Part shown: positions 37,523 to 50,212 of the stretch, one piece after another
Layout of the letters: every line of letters starts with the position of its first letter
Position numbering within the stretch: the stretch's first letter is position 1
From: Cyclina sinensis
Taxonomy: Eukaryota > Mollusca > Bivalvia > Venerida > Veneridae
Assembly (NCBI GenBank): GCA_012932295.1
Contig: JAAONU010000016.1
Location: forward strand, 37,913,241-37,977,240
DNA: 64,000 bases
Direction of reading: 5' to 3'
Made by a program: the position numbers and the translations under genes
The notes under the pieces: model-generated
Database searches by the model: none
The model's input: only the letters and a program-made list of their open reading frames with translations
What the model was told of the DNA's origin: nothing

Positions 37523-40500
37523 CATTTAGTGTTTTGGACATCTGTCCATAGAAATTTTATATTTCCAAGAATCTGAGCGAGTTCTTCGTTATACTTCCTA
37601 TAGAATTCACGGAGTAGTGTTCGGGTTTCTTCGTGCATTCCGCCGAGGAGTTTATCTTCCGGTTTTCTGGCGTTCATTCCTGGAAATGTAAACGATGACT
37701 CCTCTTCTTTTGTTATGTCTCCTGTAAGTAAATAACGAACGTGATTCAGCTTTCAAAAGTAAGTTGTTACCCTAAAGGTCACGTGGTTCTAACAAGTCCA
37801 TTTCCAAATATAAAGCAGCTACGGAACCTTCAACATGTCTTTTCAGAAACTGAAAGTTTTAAACATATAACTGCAGTCAACGAACGGTGAAACTCGTAAG
37901 ATGGTATTTAAACTCAAAACATGTTCCTAATTAACGGTTAAACTCATAACATCTTTTAGATAATAAACAATTAAACTCGTGCCACCCAAAGCAGACGAAA
38001 AAATTATGCAATCTTTAGCAAAAAACTAACAATTTCATAAGATAGGGCGTAAACTGATCAGAGTAGTAAATGACGTATCTACATATACTTACTTATCTTG
38101 AGGAATCGATATATTCGTTTAACATAATGGACGGTATTTCTGGAGTAATCTTCGAGGCGCAAAATGAAGAACTGGTCCGGGGAAAATAACTTCAACCAGT
38201 CTTTTAGAAACACACTGTACATTCCAATTCTTAACCGCACCTGAAGTGATCCATTAATACATGATCAGTATTCATTGCAAATATAATGAAAATGTATAAT
38301 TTTGGCGCAAATACTGGTTTAAACCAAGAAAGCAGTCATCAAGCAGGATTGATTTATGTTGCAAGAACTTGTTTCAAATTCGATGTAATTTCTTTTTAAA
38401 AAGTTAAACTTATAACAGCAAAATATCGATAAGAATTGTTTACCTGCAATTTTTTGCATACATTTTCATTCATAATGCAAGGCAGTTGGTTGGGTGGCGG
38501 GACTCAAACGCATTTTAAATATTGGGTAACGGGGCTAAAATCTGTTGTAAACACTCAGAAATTGTAGGCATTTATTTAATATTTTGAAAGGGTTTGTAAT
38601 ATGTTGCAAGAACTTGTTTCAAATTCGATGTAATTTCTTTTTAAAAAGTTAAACTTATAACAGCAAAATATCGATAAGAATTGTTTACCTGCAATTTTTT
38701 GCATACATTTTCATTCATAATGCAAGGCAGTTGGTTGGGTGGCGGGACTCAAACGCATTTTAAATATTGGGTAACGGGGCTAAAATCTGTTGTAAACACT
38801 CAGAAATTGTAGGCATTTATTTAATATTTTGAAAGGGTTTGTAATATATATCTTATTTAAACTCTTCAACAAAATGTATAAACGATTGTTTGAACTGTAC
38901 ATACACAGAAAGCAAAACAACTGCATCTGTATAAAACACATTCGCTTATAATTGAACACATACGAATACAATATAATACAATACAAATTTTATTAATAGT
39001 CGGATGACTTCAAAACAAATAACATAAGCTATGTATAGCTTCTGACCGACTCTCGACTCTATAGCTTTTGACCGAATAATCGAGAACCAGTCAATTTAAA
39101 AGGACATACCATATATCTGAGAACCAGTACATTTCAACGGACATACCATATATTTGAGAACCAGTCAATTTAAACGAACAAACAATACATTAAAATTTTG
39201 AGTATCAGTCAATTTAAACGGACATACCATATATTTGAGAACCAGTCAATTTAAACGGACATACCTTCTATTTGAGAACCAGTCAATTTAAACGGACATA
39301 CCATGTATTTACTGATAGTATTCTGCATATGTATTAAATTGTCTCATTCTTTTTAAAATGAAAAATAATTGATAATGGACATGTGTTAAAATGTTTCCGT
39401 AAGGCATATGACAACTAAATAAGTGTGCAATTGTCTACCAAACTATCCACGCAAAAATGGTATAACAAAAACTATCCATATTCATACGGCCAAATTCATA
39501 TAAAGTAATACAGTCCCAGTTTGAGTTTTTTTAACTTATGCAAGATGTGTGTATTTTGTCTTGACGATGCAAGTTTGCTTGTATATCTATCTGTTATTCG
39601 ATGTTCTGTTAGTCAAAAGCATTTACACGATTTTGAAGAAAAAGGAATACTCGAAATTTATTGGATGCCTCTTTATTTGATATAAATGAATCTACCCACC
39701 CTGGCTTTATTGGCCAGATCTGTGTCATAAACACACCGACGAACGCTGTACATGTCTGTGCAGTTTGTATACAAGCTTATGGCGAGTTTAGCAGCTGAAT
39801 GAAAGTCGTCTGCTGACTTATTTGAGGAATGAAAATAGAGGTAATCCGAATACAGTCTGGAATAGAAAAGTGATACTTTTGACATTTATATCCAAGAATT
39901 ATGGACAAAACGGACCATGGGACGAAACGAACGGACCAGACGAAATGGACCATATTTTCAAACAAAACTGGTCCGTTTCGTCCGTGGATACGGTCCGTTT
40001 CGTCTCACAATGTGGTCCTTTTTGTCTGAAAATATGGTCCATTTCGTGTGGTCCGTTTCGTCCCATGGTCCGTTTTGTCCGTCAGGCATATCTAAACTGC
40101 TCCACGTTCCGTCTATATATCTAGTAATATTTTAATATACTGCACCATCAAATGTCATGGGATCTTGTCAATGAAATAAATATTATTCATCAACGGTTTA
40201 TTCTGAGCAGTTAAAAAGAGCTTTTTTACATGAAATAAATATTGAATTCCTGTAAAGTTTTTACAATAATAATAATTATAAAAAGATAATATTTTTTACT
40301 TTATTTAACTGTTAATAATAATTATAAAAAGATAATATTTTTTACTTTATTTAACTGTCAAGTGACATACCATCCTCCACAATTTGTATACTTTAACTAT
40401 AGAAAATTCTGTACTTAATAATCCTGACGAAGAATCATATAGGTTCGAAACCGGTAGATTAAATCATTTTTTATAAAACTTAACCGGTGTTGACGTGTTT

Positions 40501-43500
40501 GCCTCCCTACCTTTGCCTTAGTTTGCTGTCCTGTTAAGATTGTACGTTTTTACTTTTCTACAAAACTGATAACAGAAACTTTATTCGAAGGGAAGAAACT
40601 CGTACTCAACTACAGTTGAATATTGAAAAGTCGTGTAAAGGGAGAAAACTCTTTAATTTCGAAAGTGTTGTAGATTTTTGTTGAAAGAAATGTCAGATTT
40701 TTCCGCCTGGAAAACCGATTATCTTGAAAAATGAAATAGCCACATGCTTTTCTGAATGGAAACTACCTTTCAACTGGATCCCTTAGCATGAGAATGAGTT
40801 TGGTGTCGGGAATGATGTGTTGAATATAATGAGGCACTAAGTACATGGGCTCCTCCTGACCCCTATTTTCTGGAAATTTCATCCATTCCCTATTGTCCCA
40901 GAACAACGATACGCTTGCTTCACCTGGGGTTTAAAACATTTCAGAAAAGGCAGTTAGAGATAAAACAATAAAATTAAATAAGCATAAAGTAAAATGTACT
41001 TACGAAATGAAAATGTGACAGAAAGTTATAGAAGTAGAAACGAAAACGTGCCTGAATAAAAAAAATAACTTTGAAAAAGGCAAGATACTGAATTTTTAAA
41101 ACTTACTCAGGTGCATATAAAAACTGCGGGAGGGCATTCCTGTTAACAAAAACATTTCAAATTGATGAATTGGAATGTGTTGTGGCGTTAACAGATGCCT
41201 GTTGAGGTAATACAGTCCAACCTCCCCCAAACGTCAGCGTCATGCATCACAGAAACCGGAATTTTGTAAAATCAAATTTAAAAGATACAATGTAGAAAAA
41301 GATTTTTAACGAAATAACATTTTAATAAAGAAAGATAATCAAACCTAAAGATTTTAAAGAAAGCAGTGTGGCTCTAGTCATCCTATTTGAATGCAAAGCA
41401 TTATAACCATGATAATACTTCGAGCTCACAAGTTTAACACTGAAGATTGGATGAACCTCCCGAGAACAAGAACCTCTCTACAACAAACACTTTCCTTTTA
41501 ACCGAATGGTGTTTGCTTTTGGGAGGTTGGACTGTATTTATAAATGGTTACTACGTAAACAAAAACTCTCTTAAACTGAGGCCAGCTATCAAACCTATGA
41601 ACATTTTAGCTAGGTAGCAGACGACAATTTTTTAATTATTTAAAAAGCAAACTGAAAATTGCCAACATGTACCTGTAATTATTTGCCTGCTGTTTGGATC
41701 AAAAGTATTCCCACTAATTTCACCTATTTCACTAGTAGTAATATTGGTGAGTCTTTGTTCAATCTGTAAGGCAGCTCTGTCAAACATATCTACATAATCG
41801 TTAAATGGAATGATTTTGGAATAGGAAAACCTGCGACCTGAAATGCAAAAAAGGAAGACGTTTCAAAGAAGCCACACGTAAAACATTTACTATAGTTATC
41901 AAAGGACTGCTTTACGCCTCCCTATATATCTTCTGTTTTGAAATTGTCCGTTTTAGAAGACAATGAAAAGTATTAATTCATTATATGAAACTTGTATGCG
42001 CTTCTTTTCTAAATGAAAAAGGCTATTGGAAAATGTGTCTTAAAGCGGGGCAGTTCTAAGTAAAACCATCCTAACCCTGCCTACTTCTTGACCACCAGTG
42101 CAACTCTTTGATGGGTGGCGATTCTATGTCGGGATGTTTGGCAATCTTCCAAAACAAGTCCGTCGTGCCACATTTAGGTTGACCAATGATCATGAAGTAC
42201 GGCAAGCACCGAAGTCTCGTGGGCTTTTCCCGAAGGATAAATTCCTGCTCCCAGTGTTCTGTCATCTTGACAAGAGTTCGTTTTGCGGAGGGAGAAAACG
42301 GTACGTAAGAATTGTTTTCGTACGGGTCCTCTGTCTGAAGATGTTCGTACCAGCATGGGTTTTGGAATCTTGTGTCATACTGCAACTTTGGCTGTAAAAA
42401 AAAAGGAAATATTATCCCGCTAGTAGACTAATCATTAATCAATAAATGTTTTCAAACGTTTATATAGTTCAAGAATAAGATTTTAAACAAGAGCACCGCG
42501 AAGGGCAAGTACCTGCGCGTAAAAAAAACATAAACAAAAATTGGGAGGGGGTAATGGGGAAGTGGGGGGATTCCTATGCAGTGAGGGTTGGGTGAGTACC
42601 TACCCATCCCATGTAAGTAAATAGTTAAGTTCTAGGCTTTGCGCTGTCCCATTTGAATTCTATGCAAAACCAAGAGACCCCCAGAGAGGTTTAATTTTCA
42701 CCCAAAGGGAGGCAATATGGTAGAGGTGCACTAACGCATGCCTCACATCAAATTAAAATGCTCTGTGTCAAGCGGTTTTAGAGAAGAAGATTTTCAAAGT
42801 TTTTTCTATTTAACTGTATAAGCCATGGGCGGGTCCAACACTGACCCTGGGGTCATGATTTGAATCAACATGGTAGAGGTCCACTAGACAATGCTAAACA
42901 CCAAATATCAAAACTCTAAGCCTTATGGTTTATGAATAATCAGCTACATTAAAGTTTTTGCGCGACATCGACGACTCGTGACCATAATAGCTTGACTTTT
43001 TCTTCGAAAACAGACGAGCTAAAAATCCCTTTATTTCATGACAAATGGTACGCCCGTTATTGTTCCCATTACTCTGTAATATTATCAACAAATACATAGT
43101 AAAATATGTGTAAGTTTCATCACTTTTTGTAGTCCATCTTTGAAACAAAGTAAAAGATGATCTAGTGTCCCTACAAGAAAATGTAAGCAAGAAAGTTTGT
43201 TTTAACAGTGACTACTGTTTACTATCAGATGACAGTGTTTAAATCACTTTTTAAATTGAAAGAGAACGATTAAAAATTACCATGTGCAGTATATCCAGTC
43301 GTGCATCATCCCAGTCAATGGCTTCATTTTGAACGGGCTTGATTCCCTGAGTGAAATTTGTATAGTCTGTTTCCAGGTCTTCACTTTCTGTGTCATTTTC
43401 ATTCAAAGAATCAACACTGATATCAAACTCGACTCTCAAATTTTCTGCTTTATTTCTCGTGACATCAAAGATTTCGTCTGAATTTCGTTCTTCAATGACT

Positions 43501-43760
43501 ACTGCTGTCTTGACATCAATATCCAGCTCACTAGCATTCAACTTTGTAAAACGACTAATGTCAAGAGATTCACGAGAGTTCGTCTGGAAATGGTTGAAAC
43601 TCAGAGCGACCGGAAATGACGTGTAATAAGAGAATGAGATCAGAACAATTAACGCAGCAGTAATGCACAATATAATAAACACAATACGGAAATCGGGTTT
43701 CCTAAGTTCGATCTTTTCTTGGAATGGAAAACGCCATTTTAGTGTTGGTCCATAGGTCAT
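37522..43760 (-). CDS. CHST15: Carbohydrate sulfotransferase 15-like (GalNAc4S-6-O-sulfotransferase family), 7 exons
   Basis: The family transfers sulfate from PAPS to chondroitin/dermatan GalNAc-4-sulfate in the Golgi. Minus-strand exons: 43760-43281, 42391-42076, 41837-41673, 40923-40767, 39856-39700, 38240-38093 and 37721-37522. They total 1,623 nt, giving 540 aa (human CHST15 561), all phases consistent. It is a type II membrane protein: short N-terminus, TM about residues 24-46 (IVFIILCITAALIVLISF), an acidic stem with several N-glycosylation sequons, then the catalytic domain. The 5'-phosphosulfate loop is IIGQPKCGTTD (about 228-238). The 3'-phosphate motif is RDPVER (368-373), followed by LYSDYLYFHSSNKSADDF, nearly identical to human. 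It ends in NARKPEDK...FYRKYNEELAQIL. Start: the ATG at 43760; the in-frame TTG upstream is not used. A possible extra 33-nt exon lies at 41,107-41,139. Confidence 0.92.
38357..38844. repeat. Exact tandem duplication, 2 x 244 bp
   Basis: The block starting ATGTTGCAAGAACTTGTTTC at 38,357 repeats from 38,601 with no difference seen. It lies in the CHST15-like intron between exons 39700 and 38240. It is either a very recent duplication or an assembly artefact. Confidence 0.9.
39082..39311. repeat. 37-bp tandem repeat, about 6 units
   Basis: Units GAGAACCAGTCAATTTAAAC followed by GGACATACCATATATTT. The third unit has a variant, longer end. Intronic in the CHST15-like gene. Confidence 0.85.
39902..40082. 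repeat. Inverted repeat of GGACC/CGAAACG-rich sequence
   Basis: The left arm GGACAAAACGGACCATGGGA...CCATATTTTCA (39,903-39,960) pairs with the right arm TGAAAATATGGTCC...TTTTGTCC (40,025-40,080) with few mismatches. The spacer itself repeats GGTCCGTTTCGTC. Intronic, starting 46 bp upstream of the exon at 39856. Confidence 0.85.
40266..40358. repeat. Tandem duplication, 2 x about 46 bp
   Basis: AATAATTATAAAAAGATAAT followed by ATTTTTTACTTTATTTAACTG occurs twice in a row. Confidence 0.85.
41107..41139 (-). other. CHST15: Candidate 33-nt cassette microexon of the CHST15-like gene
   Basis: A TTTGTTAACAG acceptor and a GTAAGT donor flank 33 nt with no stop in the required phase (phase 1 in and out). 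Inclusion would add 11 residues (MPSRSFYMHLS) before EASVSLFW and turn 540 aa into 551. Human CHST15 has no counterpart at this point. Joining without it also keeps frame, so it could be alternative or spurious. Confidence 0.4.
41213..41535. mobile_element. MITE with CAGTCCAACCTCCC termini and TA target site (Tc1/mariner-like)
   Basis: CAGTCCAACCTCCCCCAAA at the left is matched in reverse complement by TTTGGGAGGTTGGACTG at the right, each outer end flanked by TA. CAGT termini with a TA duplication are typical of Tc1/mariner. The element is about 323 bp and non-coding. Part of its interior (GGCTCTAGTCATCCTATTTG, 41,371) recurs at about 52,209. Intronic in the CHST15-like gene. Confidence 0.75.
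42488..42960. mobile_element. Composite repeat relic: C-rich family (inverted) plus element A core copy
   Basis: 42,525-42,650 is the reverse complement of units in the 16,961-17,790 minisatellite (GAGTACCTACCCATCCCATG...). 42,770-42,930 is a diverged copy of the element A core unit (GAAGAAGATTTTCAAAG..., CTGGGGTCATGATTTGA, then GGTAGAGGTCCACTAG). It lies in the intron between the first two CHST15-like exons. Confidence 0.65.
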
Positions 43761-46700
43761 TTTCAGCGACAAGTGCTGCTGATGGCATGCTACTTCAGCT
43801 CACTCCAACCGTAACGCTAGGACCAGCATCTGAAACATTGAAATAAACATTTAACATCAAAAATAACAATAAAGAACTTAACTGAACTTAAACCAACAGT
43901 TTTAATACTTAAATAATCAATCATCAGTCAACGATCACCAGACGGTTCATTATATCTATCTTCCCAGTCTGAAATAAGCGAGAAATGAATATAAAAAAAA
44001 TCAAGTAAATGAATGATTTATACCAAAATCTAAATTCTTAATGAGTCCTTACTGACTATAAATAAAACAAGAGTAAGAGTTAATAAAACAATCCGTGTCT
44101 GTTCATCTTAAGTGTGCACTTATATGTTATAATGTCAAACAGAAGTCAAAAGGTCCTCATCATTTATCAATAGCCTTGATATGCTGAAAATGTGGTCATG
44201 GTTGACCACTTACTTCTTAAAGTGAAGTTTTCAGTGTTTCGTTATTAAAGTTCTCCACAGATGAGGGGAATATTTTCAACCCAAGCTCGATATCCATTTC
44301 CGAACGTGACTTTATATTCGTTTATAGGGAAAAGATGGAATAATTAGAAAAAAATGATATACGGCAATTACATCCTTCATTACTTAAGTGAAATAAAAGC
44401 ACACGAAAATTTGTTTAAAAAAAATAAATATACCCCCCCCCCCCCCCACCACCACCACCAGTTTACGGCATTTATCGTGCACTATCATTAATACAAGGAG
44501 TAACCATGTGTTACTTATTATCTGCATTTCTTTCATGTATTCATCAATAGTCTGGCATAATGATGTTATTCTTGTAACGTGTCTAAGATTGGGGAAGAAC
44601 AACATTTTCAGATATCAGTTCTTGAATAAAAGAAGAACGATTTAGCTTTGAAGTTCAACCGAATAAATGATGTCTTTTTTCTTTCGAAAAGACGACGAAG
44701 ATCTAAAATATACTTAAATCTATTTCACATATTTTAGGGGAAATCAACAGTCTAACAAGAAATTTAGACAAGTTATAAGGTTAAGTCGGAGTTATTTTAC
44801 CCGATCTTATGAATTATTGAGCAAATTTGTTTTTTTCAATCTCGACGGATTTTGTCTGAATCAAAACTATCCAGCAAATGTGAACGTTGAAACTTTCAAG
44901 TTGTACTGTGGCGTGGCTACAAGTAATAAAACTTTCACATCCGTCACTCAACCTTCAAGGCATTTTTTTTGCAAAAGTTTTCTGGCTGAAAACATATGAA
45001 CTAAACAATAAACTAGCAGAAATAGCAGTTTATAAACAATGGTGCATCTGCTATGAACAACTAATATTTTCCAGATGATGAAATATTTTATCTTCGGAGG
45101 TTGCACTCATTTCGACAAAACGGTGACAGAGTGCAGTAAATCAACATGAATAAAAGAGGTTTCATAGATCTATCTATTGCACTTATCAATTGAAAAGTTT
45201 CATATGTTCACATTATCAGTTCTTTAAGATGCAGATATTCGAATGGATATCTATGCTTAAATTCGATCTTTTATTTATTTATTTATTTATTTATGCATTG
45301 AAATATTCCGTAACAACTAAATTCGTCTAAGAACGAAACTATTTCGTGACAAACAATAAAAGGAAATGACGTAAAGCGTTTTAACGAATTTTACGGACAC
45401 TGAACACAGTCACAGAGTTCGAAGTAAATTATTTTTTTCTTTTGTCCTGAAAACTACGGTAACATAACCGTGATGCTCTTGTACGAGGTGACCTTCGGTG
45501 CATCTGAACAGAACACGAATTGATAGATGTTTTCATTAAGTACAAACAGCTGCTGTTGACTAGAAAAAACAAACAAACTGCTTATCAAGAGTTCAAGGTT
45601 ACCGGAAGTTAACATACGTTCAAGGTAATTTTGTTCTTGTTATTTGTGGTTGTCTTTAATGATTACCAGTCTGAAAATTTAGTTTTAAGTCCCGTTTTTT
45701 CGGTCGGTTTGAAAGGTAAGTCTTCTTAGATTAACCATTACAAACATGGTTTTCGTGGGAAGTTGCAACTTATTAAGTGAATGGCATGAAAATAAACGGT
45801 ACACCGACGTGTCTTTTATATGGCCGGTTTTCGAGAACCTCGACTTCTGTACGTACTTTCTATACGTATCTTTCGATAAACACCCATCTTTTCATCATCA
45901 TTTTAAGAAAGCATACATAAATCGCAAACTTATCAAGCAATTTAAGCATGACGCTGTAAAGTTTGTTTCATTCCCCCATAATATATCTCATAATTATTAG
46001 TTATATGTTCTATACGCCCCGGGAATGTACTAAACATTCGCGTCCATGTAATGGTAAAATGTCACATTCACACGCTTTTAACAGCTCGAGTTAGACCTAC
46101 AAGATAACTATTATCACATTACTTGTGTTGCTTGTAATGCAATACAACCGTTACGATTCTTCTTTATAACAAATGTTAATATAACGGCAAGGAAAACATT
46201 AGGCATTTACTTCTTTATATTAATTACTTTTATTCACTGACATCTTCTGCAAATGTTATCATATAGACGAACTATTTCAAAGGGACGTCAACATATTCTG
46301 ACATTTTATTTGAAACAATATTTCATATCAGATTTTTTTCCAGTCTAGTTAAAATGTAGCTACAGTAAGATCCATTCTCTGGTGAAAAAATATCACTTTC
46401 GTTACATCTATTCAATTCGGCCATGGAAAATTTTTATCAAACTCGCCAAATATAAATGATATTTTCCTCAACTCTGAAAAAGTTTATGAAATGAAAACTG
46501 AATTCAGATTCTTCTTATATATTCATTTCCGTCAATTTTTTTTTCAAATTTTAAAATAAATATAAAATCGACAGTACAGCGCCGTGTTTTCTGAGGCTTA
46601 CACCAGTTTACACCTATTCTGTAAAAATGCAATTCGAGACGTCGAATTTGTGCAAAACCTACATGTAAGATTTACGCCTATCTGGATGTACTTCTTTCCA

Positions 46701-48630
46701 GTATTCAATTTCATTCACGTTTCAACCTAAAAATATGCGAGAAAAACATAAAACGTTGGGAATTTTCATGTATATAACCGCTACTAAAATTGCAATATGC
46801 CTCTGTCAGTCACAGACAACGATTTTTTTTTGCCGGAAATCACGTGAAGATGCCAATCGTCTGCAAAAAAAAACAACATTAATTACCTTCAGCATGGGTA
46901 TTGCCTTTGATTGGTTCTATACGTTTGTTTAATTGCAGGTTATAAAAGTAAATGCGGTTCTTTATGATTCCTCTTTTAAGATCAACCATTCATTGATGTG
47001 GGCATATTAACTTCATTACAGCGGTTATATTTATTACTTTTCCAGAGGAAACAAATGCTTAGAACATAACTGAATTAACAATTTAACAGTATTTGAGAAA
47101 CTAACTTAATGAACGCTCGTAGTCGCAGAATACTAACGCAGATAAAAGGGAACTATCTACTTTTTTTTTGACAAAACCAGCTCCATGTCAGTGAAATTTC
47201 TTCCAGCATGACACTGACTTTTGTAGATGGCGGATTCCAGTGCTCACTTCATGTTTGTTACTCTTGCCGACTCTGTTATGTGTGGTGTTGTGTTGTCTAA
47301 TGTTGTTCTGCGTTGTATTACAATGTTTTGCATTACTGTGTGTTGTGTAATACTGCACTTCACTGCACTGCGTTGCGTGACAATATGATGCAATATATCA
47401 AAACTGCGTCACACCGCGTCACACCGCGTCGCACTGCACTTCATCACAGACTTCTGAGTTTATCACAGACTCTGACGTCACTTCTTCTCTGACGTTGTTC
47501 TCAGAAACTGAGATTGTTAACACGTCAGCGGCGGCTCGACGTGTGCGCAAGAGGCAATAAAACATATCTTGTTCATAGACTGACCGATTATTTTTTCACT
47601 ACCAATAGAGGAGGAGATAACATTTTACCTAGTGTTTACCTAGTATTTGCGTATTTTGGAACTGTGACCTGCACCGCTGTTAAAAGTAAGAGTCAATTTA
47701 GCTTTATGATATAGCATCTGCAACCATTTGGTATCTGCATTATTCTGTCTCGTACCTGAATGAATATTTCTGTTTACAAAACTATTGCCAAAAGAAAGAC
47801 CGCGCTTCCTCGAGTGAAAACAAAAGGCTTCTATCTTTTTCTTTTGCACCAATGGCACTTAGAACATTCTGAAGCTTTTAGCAAGTTGTTAGAAGTTGTT
47901 AAGACCATAATATAAAACAGAAATCACGATGCACCGGTTGGCAATGTAGCGTGACACGTTATCGTTTGATGGTAGTTTTTCTTTGATAAATGTCAAATTA
48001 ATCCATTAGTGAGGCAGTGTCTTGTTTTGTGAGTAGAATTCGTCTCTGGCTTCTGGTAATTCTTAATTTAGCTTCAGTTGTCGTGACATAATAGGATAAC
48101 AAGTAAAGTTTTATATCCCTTGTACAGACAGTTTCGAGCTTACAAGTGCGTTTTATGGTAGTCCTAAAAATACTAGTAAACCACATTTATTTTCACTTGT
48201 TATGTTATTTCTTATGATATTTTATGTTTTATTTTTTACATGCTACATGAAAAAGGCTGAACATAAAATATCATAAAGAATTGATGTTTGAGGTGAAAAT
48301 AGTAACGTGATGGCTTATTTACTATCTTAAATTTTATCGGAGCCAAACGTTGACAAAAGAAATTTGAGCAAGATGGAGTGGATCTGGGGAATGCAGATGT
48401 AGGAAAACAGACAATTTCAAGACCAAATGACGGTAGCCTGACAGTGGGTACAAATTCAATGAAAATTATAGCACCATCTGCTTGTAATTAAGCATATAGC
48501 CAAGCAAAACAACTCCAAATAAACTGCAGAGTATACAAAAGTATCACATCTTATGCGTACATATGCATAACATAAATCAATAGGAAAACAAAATGCAAAC
48601 AGTCATAGTTATTCAACGCGACAGGAATTC
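43761..48630. other. Intergenic upstream of the CHST15-like gene, no gene recognised
   Basis: Holds the CHST15-like 5' UTR/promoter side and a poly-C run with ACC repeats at 44,434-44,460. A degenerate TGTTGTG / CACACCGCGTCG repeat occurs at about 47,270-47,455. A plus-strand ORF at 45,746-46,000 (84 aa, starting MVFVGSCNLLSEWHENKRYT) has no family I recognise, and I do not call it a gene. Confidence 0.45.
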
Positions 48631-48631
48631 T

Positions 48632-49340
48632 TATACGCCCGTCCAAAGACGGCCGTATCATGGGAAACCACGTGGCGGACGACGTCCAGACTTTGTCCGG
48701 ACCATAACTCTGTTGCTAATTGGCTGACTGACTTCAGACCTTCTGTGCAGCTTTCTTTCTTTAATTTCAAAAATGAATTTTTGTCCGGAGCACAACTTGG
48801 AAATGGAAGTGCAGTGCACAAGAACAATAACTCTACCTAGTCCTATTTTTGAATTATCTCCCTTCTTGATAATTTTATGTCCAAAGCATAATTTTAAAAC
48901 TATGATGTGAATTGATGTGAGACTTAAAATATAGATAGCTAATGACAATGAGAAGTGCACTGCACAAGAAGCATAACTCTACCTTATCCAGTTATCTAAG
49001 CTTCTAAGGTTTTATAATGAATTGTTGTCCAGAGCATAACTTGATCGTCTTGAAACGGAATGACTTGAAACTTAAAATAAAGATATGTGGTAAAAAGTAA
49101 AAGTGCAGTGTGCAAGGAATATATCTCTATCAGGTCTCATTTTTTAATTATCTCCCGTCTCAAAACATTTTTTTGGTATATAGATATTTTATGGTATATT
49201 GATAAGAGTCTTTTAGTGTCGTTTCAACACACAGTTGTAAAAATATTCTTGATGATATATTTGATGATTTCTAAATATTTGTGCAGTGCCAAGTGAAATA
49301 TCTGGCGTCATCGTTCGCAGCCTAGGCTGACGGGCGTATA
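48632..49340. mobile_element. TIR element with internal diverged tandem units
   Basis: TATACGCCCGTC at 48,632 and its reverse complement GACGGGCGTATA ending at 49,340 bound a 709-bp element. Inside, units with GCAGTGCACAAGAA, then ATAACTCTACC, then TTATCTCCCTTCTTGAT and GTCCAAAGCATAA recur about four times at roughly 140 bp. Non-autonomous, with no coding region. Confidence 0.7.
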
Positions 49341-49686
49341 TTGCTTCTGTTCTGCGCTGCTTTTTTCTCCTTGTTCAACATTTTTCATGTTTGACAGCAA
49401 TATCTAACATATTTTGCCTATATTAAAACTATCTATCATTATTTCAACTAAACGAAATCAAGGTATAACCTAACAATTTTATTTATTTTACATGAAATAA
49501 TTTGGACTTGGATTGTTCTTTCAGCGTAATTTCAACAGAGGTTCAGAAATTTTAGGAAAAACGATAGCCCTCGAGCTTCTATTGACAATGGTCGTATCAT
49601 GTTTCAATGAAATCGGCGTGTCACCTAACAATATTTCACCATGACCAGTTTATCATAACATCTTTAAAAAGACATCATTAAATACA

Positions 49687-50212
49687 CCGTGTCCAATCGT
49701 TACAATTGGAAGGAGGATTTGTAACGCATCCGCAGTCGTGTATTTCAGGGATTTAGGAAGGGGTGATGTAAATATTTTCCTCATTATTTCTTCATTTTTT
49801 CTGTCTGGTTTTTATTTAATGGTCTAAGATGACCTTCAATCAATGTAGATTCTTGCTCCAAAACTTTTTTGTCTCAGAACTTTGCCATTTTCAAGATCAT
49901 TCAGGAAAACCTAGCGTTAGAAAGAAAAACGCTTGATTTTAGCACGATGTTTTGAAGATTTCTTGACATAAACGTATCAAAAAACTTTATATTTTGTTTG
50001 GTTTACAAGAATTTCATAGTAAAAATTGATTTTAATTTAAACTTTATCCCTGCGTTTCCAATAAAATACCGATATAATCGTTTTTGCTAACGAAACATAT
50101 GTAACGTAGGCGCAGTTATTTTTGTGACGCACGCGGAGCAAGGATTCAATAACTTTCAAGTATTTTTTCTCACCGTATTTGACCAAATAACAAATAACTA
50201 GATATATTTATA
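49687..50212 (+). repeat. 525-bp dispersed repeat, copy 1
   Basis: Starts CACCGTGTCCAATCGTTACA and ends near CAAATAACTAGATATATT. It is closely similar to the reverse complement of 52,600-53,119 over its full length, and to 52,243-52,585 over its first two thirds. Confidence 0.85.

Noticed and set aside
45746..46000. 84-aa plus-strand ORF as a gene
   Set aside because: No recognised family, no splice or promoter context; length is within chance expectation for this much AT-rich sequence.
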